Positions 6,483 to 16,000 of a stretch of DNA of 17,795 bases are shown one piece after another. Each line of letters opens with the position of its first letter. Position 1 is the first letter of the stretch. The notes beneath the pieces were generated by a model that had not been told where the DNA came from, ran no database searches, and was given only the letters and a program-made list of their open reading frames with translations. The position numbers and the translations under genes are program-made. The stretch is taken from positions 1 to 17,795 of the forward strand of contig JADKCK010000097.1 of assembly GCA_016718845.1 (NCBI GenBank), given 5' to 3'. The stretch is from Sphingobacteriales bacterium. GTDB taxonomy: Bacteria > Bacteroidota > Bacteroidia > Chitinophagales > UBA2359.

Positions 6483-8897
6483 CTATTGTTTTAGCCATTT
6501 TATGGTTTGGGTTTGTCTGTCTTGTTTTAGTTGAACAAGATACATACCTTTTGATAAGTTTGTAACATCTAAGGTAAGTGTTTGCGTGTTGAAACTACCT
6601 TTGATAAGTTCGCTGCCTAATACATTGTAAATAGCATAAGTTACGTAAGCCGGTTTATTGTTTTGTTTAATTTGTAGTTGATTAGCTGTTGGATTCGGAA
6701 AAAGAACAAAACGAGTAGTAGAGTCGGGATTAATTCTGATATCAGGTAGTAAATTTCGGAACAGTGCCACTTTATCGTCGGCATAAGAAGTAGCTAAAAC
6801 ATCTAAATCACCATCTTTGTCCACATCGGCAACGTATACGGTGTTAGGTCGGTCGCCTGCTGTTGAGATTATTTGTTGTTCGCCAAAATTTCCATTTCCA
6901 TCGTTTGCATACCAAGCAACTTTGTCATCGTCCCAAGAAGAGGATAAGATATCAACATCGCCATCTTTATCTAAATCGGCTAATTTAAGGTCGGTTGCGT
7001 ACTTGGCAGCAGCGGTAACAAGTTGTTGAGTGCCAAAGTGATTATCACCTTCGTTTTTGTGCCATACTATGCTATTGGGATAAACCGATAAGACTACATC
7101 TATTAGTCCATCGTTGTTTACATCTCTTACACGAATAATGTTAGCTCCTGTTTCTACATGTATGGTAGCTTGTTCGTTTATTTGAAAGTTACCATGTCCA
7201 TCGTTTTGATACCAAAGTACTATCTTATTGTTTACTGAAGTAGTAAAAATGTCAATATCGCCATCGTTATCAAAATCTGCTGTATCTACGTCGCTTGCTG
7301 TGGTATTAGCTATACTTTTAGATGCAGCAAAGCTACCATTATTTATGTTTTCGTGCCATACAATTTTCATTTCCGTCGAGTCGTAGGTGATTAAATCCAT
7401 GTCGTTATCATAGTCTATATCTACTGGATAAATTAGTCCTTTTTTAGCTCGTCCAATAAATTGTGGTTCGCCAAAAGTACCATCTCCGTTGTTTGCTATC
7501 CATGTTATTTTGCTTGGGTCGTTGCCTTTAAAAATGGTGATAAGGTCGGGTTTTTGATCGTTATTTAGGTCGGTGGCAAAAATATTGTCTATTTTGTATG
7601 GTGCTGCAATAATAATTTGTTGTTCGCCAAATTGGGCATTGCCTTCGTTTTTGTACCAAGCTATTTTACCATCTACATACGATGCTGATACAATATCTAA
7701 CTCTTTATCGCCATTAATATCTACTATAGCAATATTGCTTACACTATTGGCAGAATTGGCAATATCTTGTTTGATGCCAAAATTAGCCAATCCATTGTTT
7801 TCGTACCACGATACTGTATTATCGTCTTTAGATGCCGATAGTACATCAATATCGTTATCGTTGTCCAAATCAATGGCATACACCGACCTTGGGTGCTGTA
7901 CAAGCGAAGTAATAATTTGCTGTTCTCCAAAATTGTTATTGCCATCGTTTGCAAACCAAACTACTTGTGAGTCGTGTCGCGAAACGACAAGTATATCCAT
8001 ATCGTTATCGTTATCTAAATCGGCGGCATATATACTATTCGTTTCAGAAACATCAGGCGCATACACCGCGTTGGCAATAAATGTTCCGTTACCGTTGTTT
8101 TGCGACCAATTTAAGCCATAGTGACCTGATGATATTATATCATTATCGCCATCTTTATCCAAATCAACAACGTACATTGTGTAGCTAGTCAAAGAAACGG
8201 TTATTTGCGGGTTGCTAAAATTACCATTGCCTTCGTTTTTACACCATTCTACATAACTATCGCCGCCCACAAACGATACGTCTAAATCATTATCATTATC
8301 CATATCGGCAAGGTTAATTTCGTTTGCATAACTTACCGATGCAATAATTAGTTGTGCTTGACTAAAGCTACCATTAGTTTCGTTTTTGTACCAAACTATG
8401 TTTTGGTCGTTATACGAATACGACAACACATCTATGTAGCCATCATTATCTACATCGCCCATGCAGCTATAATTTGTTCCGTTAGGTGGTGCTGCTACTA
8501 ATTGTTGGTTATTAAAGTTGCCATTACCATCGTTTAAATACCACCATATTTTGCTATCTTTGGTTAGCAAAACATCTATATCGCCATCTTTGTCGATATC
8601 TGCGGTATTTAAATTACTTGATGCACGAGCAACAATAACTTGTTGTTTACCAAACATTCTATTTCCTTCGTTTTTGTACCACGCCACTTTGCCATCTCCT
8701 GCCGAATAAGATAAAACATCTGCAAAGCCATCTGCGTCTAAATCGGTCGCATAAACTACCTCTGGATGACTTGCTAATGGGGTTATCAATTGGGGTTCGC
8801 CAAAAGCAACTTGAGCCTGTACAACAAACCCATTAAATAGTGCTAATGCCACTAAAAAGCAAAAAACAATTTGTCTGTAAAAGATAGCATTTTTCAT
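6483..8897 (-). CDS. Secreted FG-GAP/VCBS repeat protein with T9SS type A sorting domain
   Basis: The protein has 804 residues and an intact frame. Residues 1-28 are a signal peptide (hydrophobic core FCFLVALALF, cleavage after VQA). Fourteen FG-GAP/VCBS repeats of about 49 residues follow. Each has a calcium-loop motif of the DxDxDGxxD type (DLDADGFAD, DIDKDGDID, DVDNDGYID, DLDKDGDVD and degenerate forms such as DINGDKELD) and a W-Y-x-N-(E/D)-G-x-x-x-F strand. Fourteen repeats fit two seven-bladed beta-propellers. The last 75 residues (about 730-804) begin FVLFPNPTANQLQI and contain GMYLVQL, the T9SS type A C-terminal domain, so the protein should be exported by T9SS and attached to or released from the cell surface. 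Ligand unknown; such proteins often mediate adhesion or carbohydrate binding. A -7-like element and a terminator flank it. Confidence 0.93.
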   Translation of the reverse strand: MKNAIFYRQIVFCFLVALALFNGFVVQAQVAFGEPQLITPLASHPEVVYATDLDADGFADVLSYSAGDGKVAWYKNEGNRMFGKQQVIVARASSNLNTADIDKDGDIDVLLTKDSKIWWYLNDGNGNFNNQQLVAAPPNGTNYSCMGDVDNDGYIDVLSYSYNDQNIVWYKNETNGSFSQAQLIIASVSYANEINLADMDNDNDLDVSFVGGDSYVEWCKNEGNGNFSNPQITVSLTSYTMYVVDLDKDGDNDIISSGHYGLNWSQNNGNGTFIANAVYAPDVSETNSIYAADLDNDNDMDILVVSRHDSQVVWFANDGNNNFGEQQIITSLVQHPRSVYAIDLDNDNDIDVLSASKDDNTVSWYENNGLANFGIKQDIANSANSVSNIAIVDINGDKELDIVSASYVDGKIAWYKNEGNAQFGEQQIIIAAPYKIDNIFATDLNNDQKPDLITIFKGNDPSKITWIANNGDGTFGEPQFIGRAKKGLIYPVDIDYDNDMDLITYDSTEMKIVWHENINNGSFAASKSIANTTASDVDTADFDNDGDIDIFTTSVNNKIVLWYQNDGHGNFQINEQATIHVETGANIIRVRDVNNDGLIDVVLSVYPNSIVWHKNEGDNHFGTQQLVTAAAKYATDLKLADLDKDGDVDILSSSWDDDKVAWYANDGNGNFGEQQIISTAGDRPNTVYVADVDKDGDLDVLATSYADDKVALFRNLLPDIRINPDSTTRFVLFPNPTANQLQIKQNNKPAYVTYAIYNVLGSELIKGSFNTQTLTLDVTNLSKGMYLVQLKQDRQTQTIKWLKQ

Positions 8898-8924
8898 CTA
8901 AAAAAGTATTTAATTGTGTGGCTG

Positions 8925-8932
8925 CAAATGTA
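8925..8932 (-). promoter_or_regulatory. Candidate -7 promoter element for the FG-GAP gene
   Basis: The plus strand reads CAAATGTA (minus TACATTTG), matching TAnnTTTG, 28 bases upstream of the ATG at 8897. The leader is A/T-rich, as expected in Bacteroidota. A TTG at the proper -33 distance is not evident. The 108-bp gap to the preceding gene leaves open whether this gene has its own promoter or is co-transcribed. Confidence 0.35.
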
Positions 8933-9005
8933 GCTTTATTTGAGCAATAAAAAACCGTTTTTTATTTTTTTGTGTACTGTTTGTTGCTCGGCTCATCATC
9001 TTTCA

Positions 9006-11582
9006 TCAAAAAACAGCCCTTACCCCTACCCTACCAATGTGGTTAATGCGGTTGTCGCCTATTTTGCGTCCGTCGTACATAATATTTAGTTGGGTATTGT
9101 TTGACAGTTGCGTATCGAAGGTTAGGTTCCACAAAAAGTTGTTGCCTGTTTGCAAACCTTCGAGCAGGGTGTAGGCAGCAGGCGAGTTGTTGGCACCTGT
9201 GTAGCTTACTATGGCATACGAAAACCGAGCGCTAATGGCTCGTTTGGCGGCGCTACCGTATCGCAAATCGGTGTTTAGTTGGCTAACAATAGCGGGGTGC
9301 TTGGTGGTTTCGAGGGTATCAACACTGTATTTGTATTTGAACGAGGCACTAGCTCGCCAATTTTTGTTGGGTGTAAAACTTAGACTTGGCTCGGTGCTAA
9401 ACTGCCTAATGGCGTAGTTTTGTTGTACAAAAGCAACCGATTGGGCAGCATTGTTGCCCCAAATGGTGGCTAAATCGGCGGTAAATTTGGTTGATAGGGC
9501 TATTTTTAGTTTTCCGCCCCACTCGTTGCGGCGGCGCAAATCGGTGCCATTTACTAAAAAGTTTTTGGTGATGCTGTTAAATTGATAAAACGATAGCTCG
9601 TATTTGGCATTGTTGCGGTTTACAAATAAGGTGTTGCGCAGGTTGTTGTTTTGGCTAACAATAATGCTATCGGGGATAGGCACGCCAAAGGGAGCAAAAT
9701 CTATAAAGCGCGATTGGGCGGCAAAGGTTTCGCGGCGCAACTGCCACACCGTTTGCCACGACAACAAATTAACTGCCTTAAGCACGCCTTTTGCATTGGC
9801 AAAATAAGCACGTGGCGACAGGTTTAACGACTCGTTGAACTGTACAATATTGGTGCTTTGGTAGTTGGGGGTAGGTAAAACGATTTGTATATAGTTGGCA
9901 AGCAACAAATCGTTTTGGCTTGCCAGCAAAAACTCGCCTGTTTCTTCGGTTTGGTTGTTGTTGGCATCTTGCCAAACGTAATTGCCGCGTCCTGCATCTA
10001 CCTTTTGATAATAAATTTCGGTTATTTGTCGCTGCCCTGTACCAATTTGGTATTGGGTGCTGGCACGTAACAAACCTTTAAAAGCGGCTAGGTTTTGGGT
10101 GATACCTGCCAAAAAGGTATTTGTATTGGTTGATACCTTATTATTGCCTAAATTAGGAATAATAGCAGTGGTGTCTTGTATGTTTAAGTGCCTATAAGTG
10201 GCGTTAAATTGCCATTGGTTTTTGGGATTTTTGTTTATTGCTCCCTCTAAGTTAATGTTATCGGCAATGGCAGCTACGGCAAAGCGGTTACCTTTGGGCG
10301 TATAATCGTAGCGGCGTTGATACCTAAAAGCAGTGCGGTTAGTGGTGGTATCGGCTCCGTTTTCGATAAAAAACTCGGATTGATGATAATAAAACGCCGT
10401 TGTAGCCAATTCGTTGCTATTGGGTGTTTGTAGTCGGTTTTGTTCCAATTCCGATTTTACGCCTATGTTCCAGTTTGTTTTTTTCAGTTTTATGGTTCGG
10501 GTAATGGTGGCGTTAGGGCGAAAAAATGCCGACCTACGGCTCATCGAATCGCTTGCCGATGTTAGGTAACTTATTTGGGCGGTGGCATTCCAGTATTTGG
10601 TGTGGTAGTTGGCAACAAGGTTTTGTTTAAAACCCGTGTACAATTGTTTTGGTTTGATGAAGGTAGCTAACTGATAGCCCACATCTACCGTTTTTGTTTT
10701 TAGTTTTAGGCTTATCTGCCCCAAATGTTCGTTTGTTTTGGGGCTTGTTTGGTTGCTATTGTTTAGGCTCGATGCGGCTTGTGTGTTCCAATCGCGGGCA
10801 AACTCGAGGTTGCGGTAAGGCTCGGTGGTTTGAAAATTGCGTTGGGCAAACTCGTATTGTGTGCCAATGCTTAGGGTGTTTTTGTGGGCTAACGAAATAG
10901 TGTGTTCGGCGCCAAAGGCAGTGGCAATGCCTGCATTGTCGCTGTTGTTTATTGCCGAGAAGGTGTTGAGGTCGTTGTTAGAGAGTGCCACATCTGCCCA
11001 AAGTTTTGTTTTTTCGGTGGGGTTAAATGTGCCACTTACCGAAAACAGTTGATTGCGGCGCGGTGCTGCCAATTGCACCAAAGGCTCGTAGCTGCCTTGT
11101 AGGTTGCCCAAACTGTCGGGGGCTGTCCAGCGGTAAATGCGCCCGTTTATGTTATCGGTTGATAACTCGTAAAATCCTCTGCCATTGCCCACAAAACTAA
11201 AATTGGCGATGTAGCGTGCCGAGTCGGGATTAATAGAATATTGCAGTACATTAGGGTATACTATGCCATTAACAAGCGTATCGAGGGCTTTGTAATAGAT
11301 GCGGCTATCGGTTTTAAACTCGGTGGTGTCAATACTTTGCACTACGGCTTGCGCAATGCTATCGCCCACTGTTTCTAGTTTTTTGCGTTGTGTTTCGGTT
11401 AAATTGCCATTTATAACCGCTTGGTTTTTAGAGTCTTGCTCGCTAATAGCCGCACTTTTTATGGTCCATTTAGCGCTTTTGTATTCGGTGGCAAAGGCAA
11501 AAGTAGAGCGCAAATAGCTGCGGTCGGAGTATTGAAACTCTATCACCACCCGTTTATCTTTGGTAATTAGTTGTCGGGGCAT
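9006..11582 (-). CDS. Large outer-membrane-type beta-rich protein, main C-terminal segment
   Basis: This is the longest intact part (858 codons from the internal ATG at 11582) of a protein that really begins at 12615. Its frame stays open upstream to about 11728, adding LIGSRGETFIIVLSG, EKVYIDGKLLTRGFDNDY and IIDYNTAELSF. That last phrase resembles strand motifs in SprA-like and other very large Bacteroidota OM proteins. The rest is rich in alternating polar/aromatic beta-strand patterns (for example FRYQRRYDY, YELSFYQFNS, WRASASFKYKYS). It ends in HIGRVGVRAVF, where the terminal Phe is the usual signature of an outer-membrane beta-barrel recognised by BamA. I do not recognise a named family and claim only a probable integral outer-membrane protein. 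Confidence 0.7.
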   Translation of the reverse strand: MPRQLITKDKRVVIEFQYSDRSYLRSTFAFATEYKSAKWTIKSAAISEQDSKNQAVINGNLTETQRKKLETVGDSIAQAVVQSIDTTEFKTDSRIYYKALDTLVNGIVYPNVLQYSINPDSARYIANFSFVGNGRGFYELSTDNINGRIYRWTAPDSLGNLQGSYEPLVQLAAPRRNQLFSVSGTFNPTEKTKLWADVALSNNDLNTFSAINNSDNAGIATAFGAEHTISLAHKNTLSIGTQYEFAQRNFQTTEPYRNLEFARDWNTQAASSLNNSNQTSPKTNEHLGQISLKLKTKTVDVGYQLATFIKPKQLYTGFKQNLVANYHTKYWNATAQISYLTSASDSMSRRSAFFRPNATITRTIKLKKTNWNIGVKSELEQNRLQTPNSNELATTAFYYHQSEFFIENGADTTTNRTAFRYQRRYDYTPKGNRFAVAAIADNINLEGAINKNPKNQWQFNATYRHLNIQDTTAIIPNLGNNKVSTNTNTFLAGITQNLAAFKGLLRASTQYQIGTGQRQITEIYYQKVDAGRGNYVWQDANNNQTEETGEFLLASQNDLLLANYIQIVLPTPNYQSTNIVQFNESLNLSPRAYFANAKGVLKAVNLLSWQTVWQLRRETFAAQSRFIDFAPFGVPIPDSIIVSQNNNLRNTLFVNRNNAKYELSFYQFNSITKNFLVNGTDLRRRNEWGGKLKIALSTKFTADLATIWGNNAAQSVAFVQQNYAIRQFSTEPSLSFTPNKNWRASASFKYKYSVDTLETTKHPAIVSQLNTDLRYGSAAKRAISARFSYAIVSYTGANNSPAAYTLLEGLQTGNNFLWNLTFDTQLSNNTQLNIMYDGRKIGDNRINHIGRVGVRAVF

Positions 11583-11713
11583 AAAACTAAGTTCGGCGGT
11601 GTTGTAGTCAATAATGTAATCGTTGTCAAAGCCGCGTGTTAGTAGTTTGCCGTCGATGTATACTTTTTCGGAGCCAGACAGTACAATAATAAAGGTTTCG
11701 CCGCGCGAGCCAA

Positions 11714-12166
11714 TCAGTTTGTAAGGACCTGATTGCCCTCGACGGTGGCTAAGGTTTGGCGGTAGTAGTTGCCTCGGGCAGTTGCACCGCTTACCGATGT
11801 GGTTAGCACATCTTTACCTATTTTTTGGGTATGATTGATTTGAGCGCCTTGCAAACGGCGTGCAAAACGGGTGAAATATTGGTTGCTGGGTGCGCGCAGG
11901 TCGTAATCGCCAAGCAACAACGACGAGTTTTTGTAGGTTAGTTGTACATAAATACGGTCAAAATCTTGTATTTGTTGGGTATTGCCTTCGGGCTGAAAAG
12001 GTATGTTGTTGTCGGTAATGGCGCCCAATATGCTAATATCGTTGGTTAGTTTGCCGGCAATTTGCAGGTTAAAATTAGAGTTAGCCGTTAAATCTTGGCT
12101 ATTACCTACGGCAATACTTCGCCCAAACGAGCCACTATACTCCAAACCATTGTTGCTACCAAACAA
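11714..12166 (-). CDS. Large outer-membrane-type protein, middle segment (frameshift fragment)
   Basis: The fragment reads LFGSNNGLEYSGSFGRS, NSNFNLQIAGKLTNDIS, ITDNNIPFQPEGNTQQIQ, FDRIYVQLTYKNSSLLLGDY and RRLQGAQINH, then hits a stop after VEGNQVLTN. The frame is also open upstream to about 12280 (NPKQIKTIGDDITNYYQYQI), so the TTG at 12166 is not a true start. At 11728-11729 the plus strand has CC where CCC restores GNQGPYKLIGSRGE in the next frame, so a one-base loss explains the break. The 'IAGKLTNDISI...NIPFQPEGNTQQIQ' block looks like a conserved Bacteroidota element that I remember from uncharacterised OM proteins, but I have no name for it. Confidence 0.65.
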   Translation of the reverse strand: MFGSNNGLEYSGSFGRSIAVGNSQDLTANSNFNLQIAGKLTNDISILGAITDNNIPFQPEGNTQQIQDFDRIYVQLTYKNSSLLLGDYDLRAPSNQYFTRFARRLQGAQINHTQKIGKDVLTTSVSGATARGNYYRQTLATVEGNQVLTN

Positions 12167-12237
12167 TCGGTTTTCGAGTTCTTGCTGTTTTTTGATTTGG
12201 TATTGATAGTAATTGGTAATATCATCGCCAATGGTTT

Positions 12238-12615
12238 TTATTTGTTTGGGGTTTTGTGCGATGCGGTTTGGCTAAACAAATACGGAAACACGCGATATTG
12301 CAAAGTAATCGAATCGGGGCGAGGGGCGGTTTTCCAGATAAGTAGGGCTTTTTCGTAGTGTATACTATAGGTAGTGGTGTCGAGGGGTGTTTGGGTATGC
12401 GGCAATGTTGCTTTGAGGGTAGCAGGTACTATAGATAAGGTATCGATGTGTAAAGTGTCGGTGCTTAGGGCAAGGGTGCGGGTGCGTAGGTTAGATAAGT
12501 TTTGTGCCGATGCCCCAAAACTAAACAAAAGCCAGATAATACCTATAGTTTGGGCACTGCATGCAATACGCAACACTTTGTGTATGATAATATTAGGATT
12601 GATTAAAAGAGGCAT
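12238..12615 (-). CDS. Large outer-membrane-type protein, N-terminal segment with signal peptide
   Basis: The ATG at 12615 starts a protein whose hydrophobic segment (TIGIIWLLFSFGASAQ, about residues 23-38) is a signal peptide ending in ASA|Q. A beta-rich stretch follows (SIVPATLKATLP, TYSIHYEKALLIWKT, SITLQYRVFPYLFSQTA). After about residue 115 the frame is lost: the sequence should continue as NPKQIKTIGDD in another frame, with the break between about 12260 and 12290. Joined with the two segments downstream, the protein is about 1200 residues. An internal start (MIIHK-like) is not available, so the slightly long N-region before the hydrophobic core is accepted. Confidence 0.65.
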   Translation of the reverse strand: MPLLINPNIIIHKVLRIACSAQTIGIIWLLFSFGASAQNLSNLRTRTLALSTDTLHIDTLSIVPATLKATLPHTQTPLDTTTYSIHYEKALLIWKTAPRPDSITLQYRVFPYLFSQTASHKTPNK

Positions 12616-13094
12616 TGTTTATAATTAGCAGTTTTTGGAAACCATTGGATAATGATAAGACGCTAAACACCCCGCAAAAGTTGTACGAGGGTAAGTTTTT
12701 CTGTAGTATTTAGTTAAAATCGTGCGAAACCTTGCTTGGCTTGATAAACGTGGTATGCATGTATTGGGCTATAATTGTATCGTCCCTTCGGGGTTGAGCA
12801 AGTTATTATGTTCTTTGGTTTGATGAAACTATATAAACACTTGGCAGCTAGCACCGATACTTGACTAAGCTTGAATGTTGAGTTTTTGTAGTAAAACTAC
12901 TCCTCATTTTATTTTTTGTACCTCATCATCTATTGCCCGAAAGGGAATAAATCAATAGACTATCCAGCAAGAACTGAAAAATCTTGGAAAATCTTGGGCG
13001 TTTCAGAAAATTTCGAGAAACTGACAAACGCAAAAAAAACGGCAGCACCCTTTCGGGTACCGCCGCTTTTACTTACTTAACAAACTACTTACTA
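12616..13094. other. 479-bp intergenic spacer with small GC-capped hairpins
   Basis: There is no supported ORF and no tRNA-like fold. Visible structure: CCC-TTCG-GGG (12784-12793, a UUCG-loop hairpin), TCTATTG...CAATAGA (12929-12959) enclosing CCCGAAAGGG (12938-12947), and the terminator of the upstream gene (13032-13065), whose loop is CCCTTTCGGG on the plus strand. The stretch 12847-12862 repeats, inverted and with one mismatch, a 16-base sequence at 6318-6333. No TAnnTTTG element was found for the gene starting at 12615. Confidence 0.55.
13032..13065 (-). terminator. Rho-independent terminator after the SprB-like adhesin gene
   Basis: On the minus strand, CGGCGGTACCC-GAAA-GGGTGCTGCCG forms an 11-pair stem with two G:U wobbles and a GAAA tetraloop. 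It is followed immediately by eight T (plus-strand A at 13032-13039). It begins 29 bases past the stop codon (13095-13097). This is a textbook intrinsic terminator for the minus strand. Confidence 0.9.
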
Positions 13095-16000
13095 CTAACG
13101 GTTAATCATTACTTTTTGTAACATTGTTTCGCCATTTGCGTTGGTCATTTTCACAAAGTACATACCGCTTGGTAGGTTAGCTCCGTCCAGGGTTACTTGG
13201 TAGGTTTCGCCTGCTTGGGTGTTTGCGTTGTAGAGGGTTGCCACTTGTTTGCCATCAATGCTGTATACATTTACGGTAGTGTTGCCACTAACATTTACGC
13301 TAAATTCAACAATGGCTTTATCCGCAAACGGATTAGGCATTACGCTCAATGTTTCTACAGCTTTTGTACGTCCGCGAGAGCCTTCTGGCACCCAATACCA
13401 ACCTTCGGCGGTGTTACCTGCGCAGTCGGTAATAATTACCGAATACCAACCACTTGGCAAGCCACTTAAAGTATAAGCGCCATTACCAGTTGTGGCGTAA
13501 GAGCCAGTCCAAGTGTCGGGACCTGTCCATTGGTATTGATAAGTACCACACGATAAATCGCCACCGCTTGCAGCTAAGTTTATCGAACCATCATTACCTA
13601 AATTGGTTGGTGTTACCGTGTAGCTGTCAATATCTAACAAGGTATTAACGTTGCCTGGTAAATTGCTAAACACAGCCCCACCTGTAGTACATTCGTTGCC
13701 GTCGGTTGTTGTTACCGACCAGCTTGCATCGTTGCTGTAATATATGGTTATGGTAGCACCAGTTTGGGTGTATGCTATATCGTAACGTACATAGCCCTCT
13801 ATATCCCAGTCAAAATTATAAGGGGTTGTGCCACCTGTAATTTCGATAGTGGTGGTGTTGTAGGTAAATGGCGAGGTGCCATTACTTGCACCTTCTGAGC
13901 TACTATTTGCGATAGTTATTAAGTTGGGAATAACAACCGTAGCACTTGCATTTGACAAGGCAAAACAACTGCCCGTGATACTACCTACATTGGTGCCTAC
14001 TGCCGGTGGGTTAGGTCCGCCAACAAGTGCCGATGTTTTTACGTTATAGCCATATACAGTATAAGTTGCACCTATGGTAAGCGATGTGGTAGCAAAGGTA
14101 CCCGTTGTATTAACCGCTACGATATTACCATTTGCATCTGCCAATAAATAATAGAACGCATAGCCCGTAGCGGTGTTATATCCCGATGCGGTTGCTACAA
14201 TTGGCTCGCCTGCACAACTTGCGGTAGCAGTTACACTAGCTGCTGTTGCCGAACAATATACACAATTAACGACTATTGATGTAGTTCGAGAACAACCATT
14301 GACGTTGGTTACAGTAACTACATAAGTGCCATTTGCTACATTATTAAACACATTACTACCTTGGAAAGCACCACCAATACTATACTGGAAGGGTGGATTA
14401 CCCGTAGCATTAACGGTAATTGTAGCACTACTAATGCCACAACTAAGGTTGGCACTCACATTTGGCAAGGCATTTACTACTATGGTGCGTTTTGCGGTAG
14501 CTGTACAGCCTGCTGCATTTGTTACCGTTACCGTATAAGTACCACTAATAGCTATAGTAGTAAATGCGGTTGTACTTCCGTTGCTCCAATTATATGCGTT
14601 GCCGCCACCTGCGGTTAAGGTCACCGAGCCGCCTGCACAAAAACTTAAAGGTCCGCTTGCGGCAATAGTTACTGTTGGTTTAGCATTTACTATTACCGTA
14701 GTGCTTGCCGTAGCTACGCAACCATTACTGTAGGTAACCGTTACTGTATACACTCCCGCTTTGGCTAAAGTGGCATTGGCAATAACCGGATTTTTTTGTG
14801 TAGAGGAACCAGCCGGTCCACTCCATGCATAGCTCGCCGTTACACCATTACTCAAATTAGGGTTAACATTTAAGCCAATGTTAGCACCTACACATACAGG
14901 GCTGTTGTTGGTTGCCACGGGTATAGAGCAAGGTAGGCAACTTACTGTTACATTTTTACTAGCCGTACAACCCGACGAATTAGTTACTACCACCGTATAG
15001 TTGCCATTTGCTACGTTATTAAACACATTGCTGTTTTGAGATGCACCGCCAATACTGTAAGTTAATCCTGTACCTGATGCTGTTACGGTAATGATACCGC
15101 TGCCCGCAAAACAACTTGTTGCTGCCATACTAATGCTAGGTAATGGCAAGGCTGTTATACTAGCCGAGGTAGTTGTGCTACAACCGTTGGTATCGCTGAT
15201 GGTAACGGCATAAGTGCCAGCAGACAAACCGCTCGGGTCTTGGATAGTATTTCCGTTGCTCCAAATGTAGCTATACTCGGGTGTAGCACCAGATACCGTT
15301 AGATTGATAGCACCATCGTTTTGAGCACAACCTGCATTTGTTACAGAGGCAAAGGTATTAAATGCTGCGGGTTGCGATACATTAGCTGATAATGTAACAG
15401 TAGAACATCCATTGTCGTCTGTTACAGTAACAACATAAGTACCAGTACTTACACCCGACAAGTCTTCGGTTGTTGCACCATTACTCCATACATAAGTATA
15501 TGGGGTTTTTCCGCCTGTGGTTGTTACATTTATGCTGCCATTGCTACCACTATGACAAGTTACACTACTAACCATTGAGCTTGCAGATAATATACTTGGC
15601 TGACCTACGGTTGCACTTGCTGTTGCACTGCATCCGTTGGCATCGGTTACTGTGTAGGTGTAAGTACCTGCTGTTTCGGTAAATGTACCCGTACCTGTGT
15701 AAGGACTTGTACCACCAGTTGCACTAACATCTACACTACCTGCACCACCATTACATAAAGCAGCCGTTGGTGTGGCAGATACATTTAATGGTGTGGGTTC
15801 TGCTACGCTTGCACTTGCTGTTGCACTGCATCCGTTAGCATCTGTTACGGTGTAGGTGTAAGTACCTGCTGTTTCGGTAAATGTACCCGTACCTGTGTAG
15901 GGGCTTGTACCACCAGTTGCACTAACATCTACACTACCTGCACCACCATTACAAGCTGCATCGGTGGCTATGGCAGAGGCTGTTAATTGTGTTGGTTGGC

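Noticed and set aside
7573..8121. 182-codon plus-strand ORF opposite the FG-GAP gene
   Set aside because: It lies wholly antisense to a confidently identified intact gene. Its Ser/Leu-rich repeats simply mirror the calcium-loop codons.
12616..13030. tRNA or other structured RNA gene in the large spacer
   Set aside because: No cloverleaf, CCA-like end or conserved RNA motif was found; only short hairpins are visible.
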